A DNA stretch of 27,531 nucleotides from Tubiluchus corallicola. Lineage: Eukaryota > Priapulida > Priapulimorpha > Priapulimorphida > Tubiluchidae. A program made the position numbers and the translations under genes. Under the pieces are notes generated by a model that saw only the letters and a list, made by a program, of their open reading frames with translations, was not told the DNA's origin and searched no databases. Below, in pieces: positions 25,939-27,531 of the stretch; positions within the stretch are counted from its first letter, which is position 1; every line of letters starts with the position of its first letter. The stretch is from contig JAQGDQ010002464.1 of assembly GCA_030141605.1 (NCBI GenBank), positions 1 to 27,531 on the forward strand, read 5' to 3'.

Positions 25939-26637
25939 ATGAATAAATTTTGTGAATTTTTAAAAAAAAGAAGAGAAAAATTAGGGTATAGCCAAAATAA
26001 GTTTTCAAAGTTAATTGGAATAACTCAGTCATACTACAATAATATAGAAAGAAATGAAGTAAAGAACCCACCTAGCGAAGAAGTGTTGAACAATATATCA
26101 AAAGTTTTAGAATTAAGTCCTATTGAAAAAGACAAATTTATATATTTAGCTGCTATAGAAAGAACTCCTCAAATAATTAGAAATATCCTTGAAAATAAAA
26201 ATATAGAAATAGATGACTTACTAAACAAGTTGAAAACTATAAACTTTAGTAGCAGCTTTTCATTAAAAATACCTGTATATGAAAGGATTAGTGCTGGAAG
26301 TGGAACTGTAAGTGATGAAGAGATTTCAAGTTTTATTTCCTTGCCTAACTTTAATATAAAAGGTGAAATATTTGCAATTAATGTTAACGGGGACTCTATG
26401 GAACCTAATATAAAAAATAATTCTGTTATTATAGTAAAAAAAGGTATAGATCTAAAAGATGGGGAGGTTGGGACTTTCATTTTAAATGAAGAAGCTTATG
26501 TTAAAAGACTAAAAAGAAATGATAACATTATGATACTATTAAGTGACAACCCTATTTATAAACCTATTTACATAGATAATAGTGATGACTTTTTTATTGC
26601 AGGAAAAGTTATAAAAGTTATTAATGACATAAATTAA
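25939..26637 (+). CDS. XRE-family HTH repressor with S24 (LexA/CI-like) self-cleavage domain
   Basis: This 232-aa regulator has an N-terminal Cro/CI helix-turn-helix (about 3-60: LKKRREKLGYSQNKFSKLIGITQSYYNNIERN) and a C-terminal S24 peptidase domain (about 110-230). The catalytic Ser153 lies in VNGDSMEP and the Lys189 in EEAYVKRLKR. The expected cleavage bond is Ala119-Gly120 in ERISAGSG. It should therefore be inactivated by RecA-stimulated self-cleavage after DNA damage. ATG at 25939 is chosen over 25933 because AGGAG (25928-25932) would leave no spacing for the latter. It sits between the two halves of the putative repair pair, reads in the same direction as the radical SAM gene 47 bases downstream, and faces the 67-aa/DUF4130 transcript. 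No phage genes are nearby, so a prophage CI is less likely. Confidence 0.9.
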   Translation: MNKFCEFLKKRREKLGYSQNKFSKLIGITQSYYNNIERNEVKNPPSEEVLNNISKVLELSPIEKDKFIYLAAIERTPQIIRNILENKNIEIDDLLNKLKTINFSSSFSLKIPVYERISAGSGTVSDEEISSFISLPNFNIKGEIFAINVNGDSMEPNIKNNSVIIVKKGIDLKDGEVGTFILNEEAYVKRLKRNDNIMILLSDNPIYKPIYIDNSDDFFIAGKVIKVINDIN

Positions 26638-26684
26638 GGTTTTAAGTAAATAATTTTAAGCTCAGTAATTGTTGGGAGATTCAA

Positions 26685-27531
26685 ATGAATATAGAAAATA
26701 AATTAAAAATACTTGCTAATTCTGCTAAATATGACGTGTCATGTTCATCTAGTGGAGTGAATAGAAAAGGAAGTTCAAACACTTTGGGTTCAAGCTCCTA
26801 TAGTAGTATTTGCCATTCTTGGGGAGAAGATGGGAGATGTATTTCTCTTCTAAAAATTTTATTAACTAATATATGCATATATGATTGTATTTATTGCATT
26901 AATAGAAAGAGTAATGACATAGAAAGAGCTTTATTTTCAGTTAAAGAAATTGTGAGCTTAACTATAAACTTTTACAAAAGAAATTATATTGAAGGGCTTT
27001 TTTTAAGTTCAGGTGTTATAAAAAATGCTAACTATACTATGGAACTTTTATTTCAAATAGCTAAGAAGCTTCGAAAAGACCATAATTTTAATGGATATAT
27101 ACACATAAAATCAATTCCAGGTGCAGATAAAGAAATAATTAGGAAAACAGCCTTTTATGTAGATAGGATGAGTGCAAATATTGAGTTACCAAGTAACAAT
27201 TCATTAAAATTATTAGCTCCAGATAAAAATAGAGATGATATTATTTCTAATTTAAAATATATTGGATTTAATTATAAGAAGCATTTATCAAGATGTAAAG
27301 GGTCAAAAAAATCTACAAAATTTATACCTGCAGGACATAGTACACAACTTATTGTCGGAGCTTCTCCAGAATCTGACTATCAAATAATTAAGCTTAGCGA
27401 AAACCTTTATAATAAACTTCACTTAAAAAGAGTTTATTACTCAACTTATGTCCCAGTAAATTATCATAACTTGCTACCTGCTATTTCTTCAAAGCCTTCT
27501 TTAATTAGAGAACATAGGTTGTATCAAGCAG
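26685..27531 (+). CDS. Putative DNA modification/repair radical SAM protein, N-terminal 282 codons (cut by window edge)
   Basis: The frame opens with ATG at 26685 and GGAG 6 bases upstream, and runs off the right edge. KLKILANSAKYDVSCSSSG, SICHSWGEDGRCISLLKILLTN and then the radical SAM cluster Cys64-x3-Cys68-x2-Cys71 (NICIYDCIYC) are as in family TIGR03916 (rSAM linked to UDG). Next come RKSNDIERALFS, YIEGLFLSSGV and FNGYIHIKSIPGAD. The family is proposed to act in DNA repair or modification and nearly always co-occurs with the DUF4130 partner, present here at 24804. From base 27137 on (residue 151), the sequence is identical to the inverted copy at 23590-23196, which carries the rest of the gene through the C-terminal helix-hairpin-helix. 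Confidence 0.92.
   Translation, partial: MNIENKLKILANSAKYDVSCSSSGVNRKGSSNTLGSSSYSSICHSWGEDGRCISLLKILLTNICIYDCIYCINRKSNDIERALFSVKEIVSLTINFYKRNYIEGLFLSSGVIKNANYTMELLFQIAKKLRKDHNFNGYIHIKSIPGADKEIIRKTAFYVDRMSANIELPSNNSLKLLAPDKNRDDIISNLKYIGFNYKKHLSRCKGSKKSTKFIPAGHSTQLIVGASPESDYQIIKLSENLYNKLHLKRVYYSTYVPVNYHNLLPAISSKPSLIREHRLYQA
27137..27531 (+). repeat. Right arm of exact 395-bp inverted repeat
   Basis: This arm is the exact reverse complement of 23196-23590 and reaches the last base of the window. Here it lies inside an uninterrupted radical SAM reading frame, so this is the intact context and the left arm is the disrupted one. The arms enclose 3546 bases (23591-27136). Confidence 0.95.

Noticed and set aside
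25939-26637. Prophage CI repressor marking a prophage end
   Set aside because: No integrase, excisionase, att site or phage structural gene is nearby. The neighbours are the radical SAM/DUF4130 pair.
23591-27136. Invertible (phase-variable) segment flanked by inverted repeats
   Set aside because: No recombinase or transposase lies between the arms. The arms are inside coding sequence, and inversion would not restore the truncated hemolysin-III-like gene. A fold-back misjoin or duplication explains it better.

Overview
The window is very AT-rich, AGA/ATA-heavy bacterial chromosomal DNA with tight, co-directional operons and clear Shine-Dalgarno sites. The gene set (yaaA-recF-dciA-like-gyrB-gyrA, HslV, TrmFO, HD-type CCA enzyme, cyclophilin lipoproteins, a PulG-like pseudopilin) fits a member of the Fusobacteriota; a low-GC Bacillota relative cannot be excluded without a database search. 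No rRNA, tRNA, CRISPR array, IS element or prophage structural gene was seen.

Layout. 1-255 is the N-terminal part of a trypsin-like peptidase (minus, cut by the window edge), followed by an AT-rich gap with a perfect 36-bp palindrome. cca lies on the minus strand (834-2120). Divergent from it, a good sigma-70-type promoter (2425-2453) drives a plus-strand replication/topology operon, yaaA, recF, a DciA-like protein with an added zinc ribbon, gyrB and gyrA, and then an NlpC/P60 lipoprotein ending at a strong terminator (9696-9723). From about 9964 to 22526 everything is on the minus strand. Read in the direction of transcription: a half-size chromate transporter, a frameshifted maltose-acetyltransferase-like gene, two genes of unknown function, two cyclophilins, alr, a trehalose-synthase-like GH13 enzyme, an AI-2E family permease, trmFO, a degenerate XerC-like protein, hslV, yqeH and a pseudopilin.

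The right-hand 5 kb is the most interesting part. It holds a compact putative DNA-repair cassette: a radical SAM protein of the 'putative DNA modification/repair' family and its usual partner, a DUF4130 protein, placed on either side of an XRE-S24 (LexA/CI-like, self-cleaving) repressor and a 67-aa unknown protein. The divergent promoters share four copies of the nonamer GAAATATTT, which looks like the repressor's operator. This suggests damage-inducible control of the pair.

The same region contains a structural anomaly. The last 395 bases (27137-27531) are an exact reverse complement of 23196-23590. The left arm carries only the C-terminal part of the radical SAM gene and is fused directly to a truncated hemolysin-III-family membrane gene. 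The right arm is the continuation of the intact N-terminal part. This is either a fold-back assembly/amplification chimera with its breakpoint at about 23590, or a very recent inverted duplication. It must be settled before gene order across 23.6 kb is trusted. Other points worth a second look are the loss of three catalytic residues in the XerC-like protein, GyrA residues Thr and Asn at the two classic quinolone positions, and HslV without an adjacent HslU.
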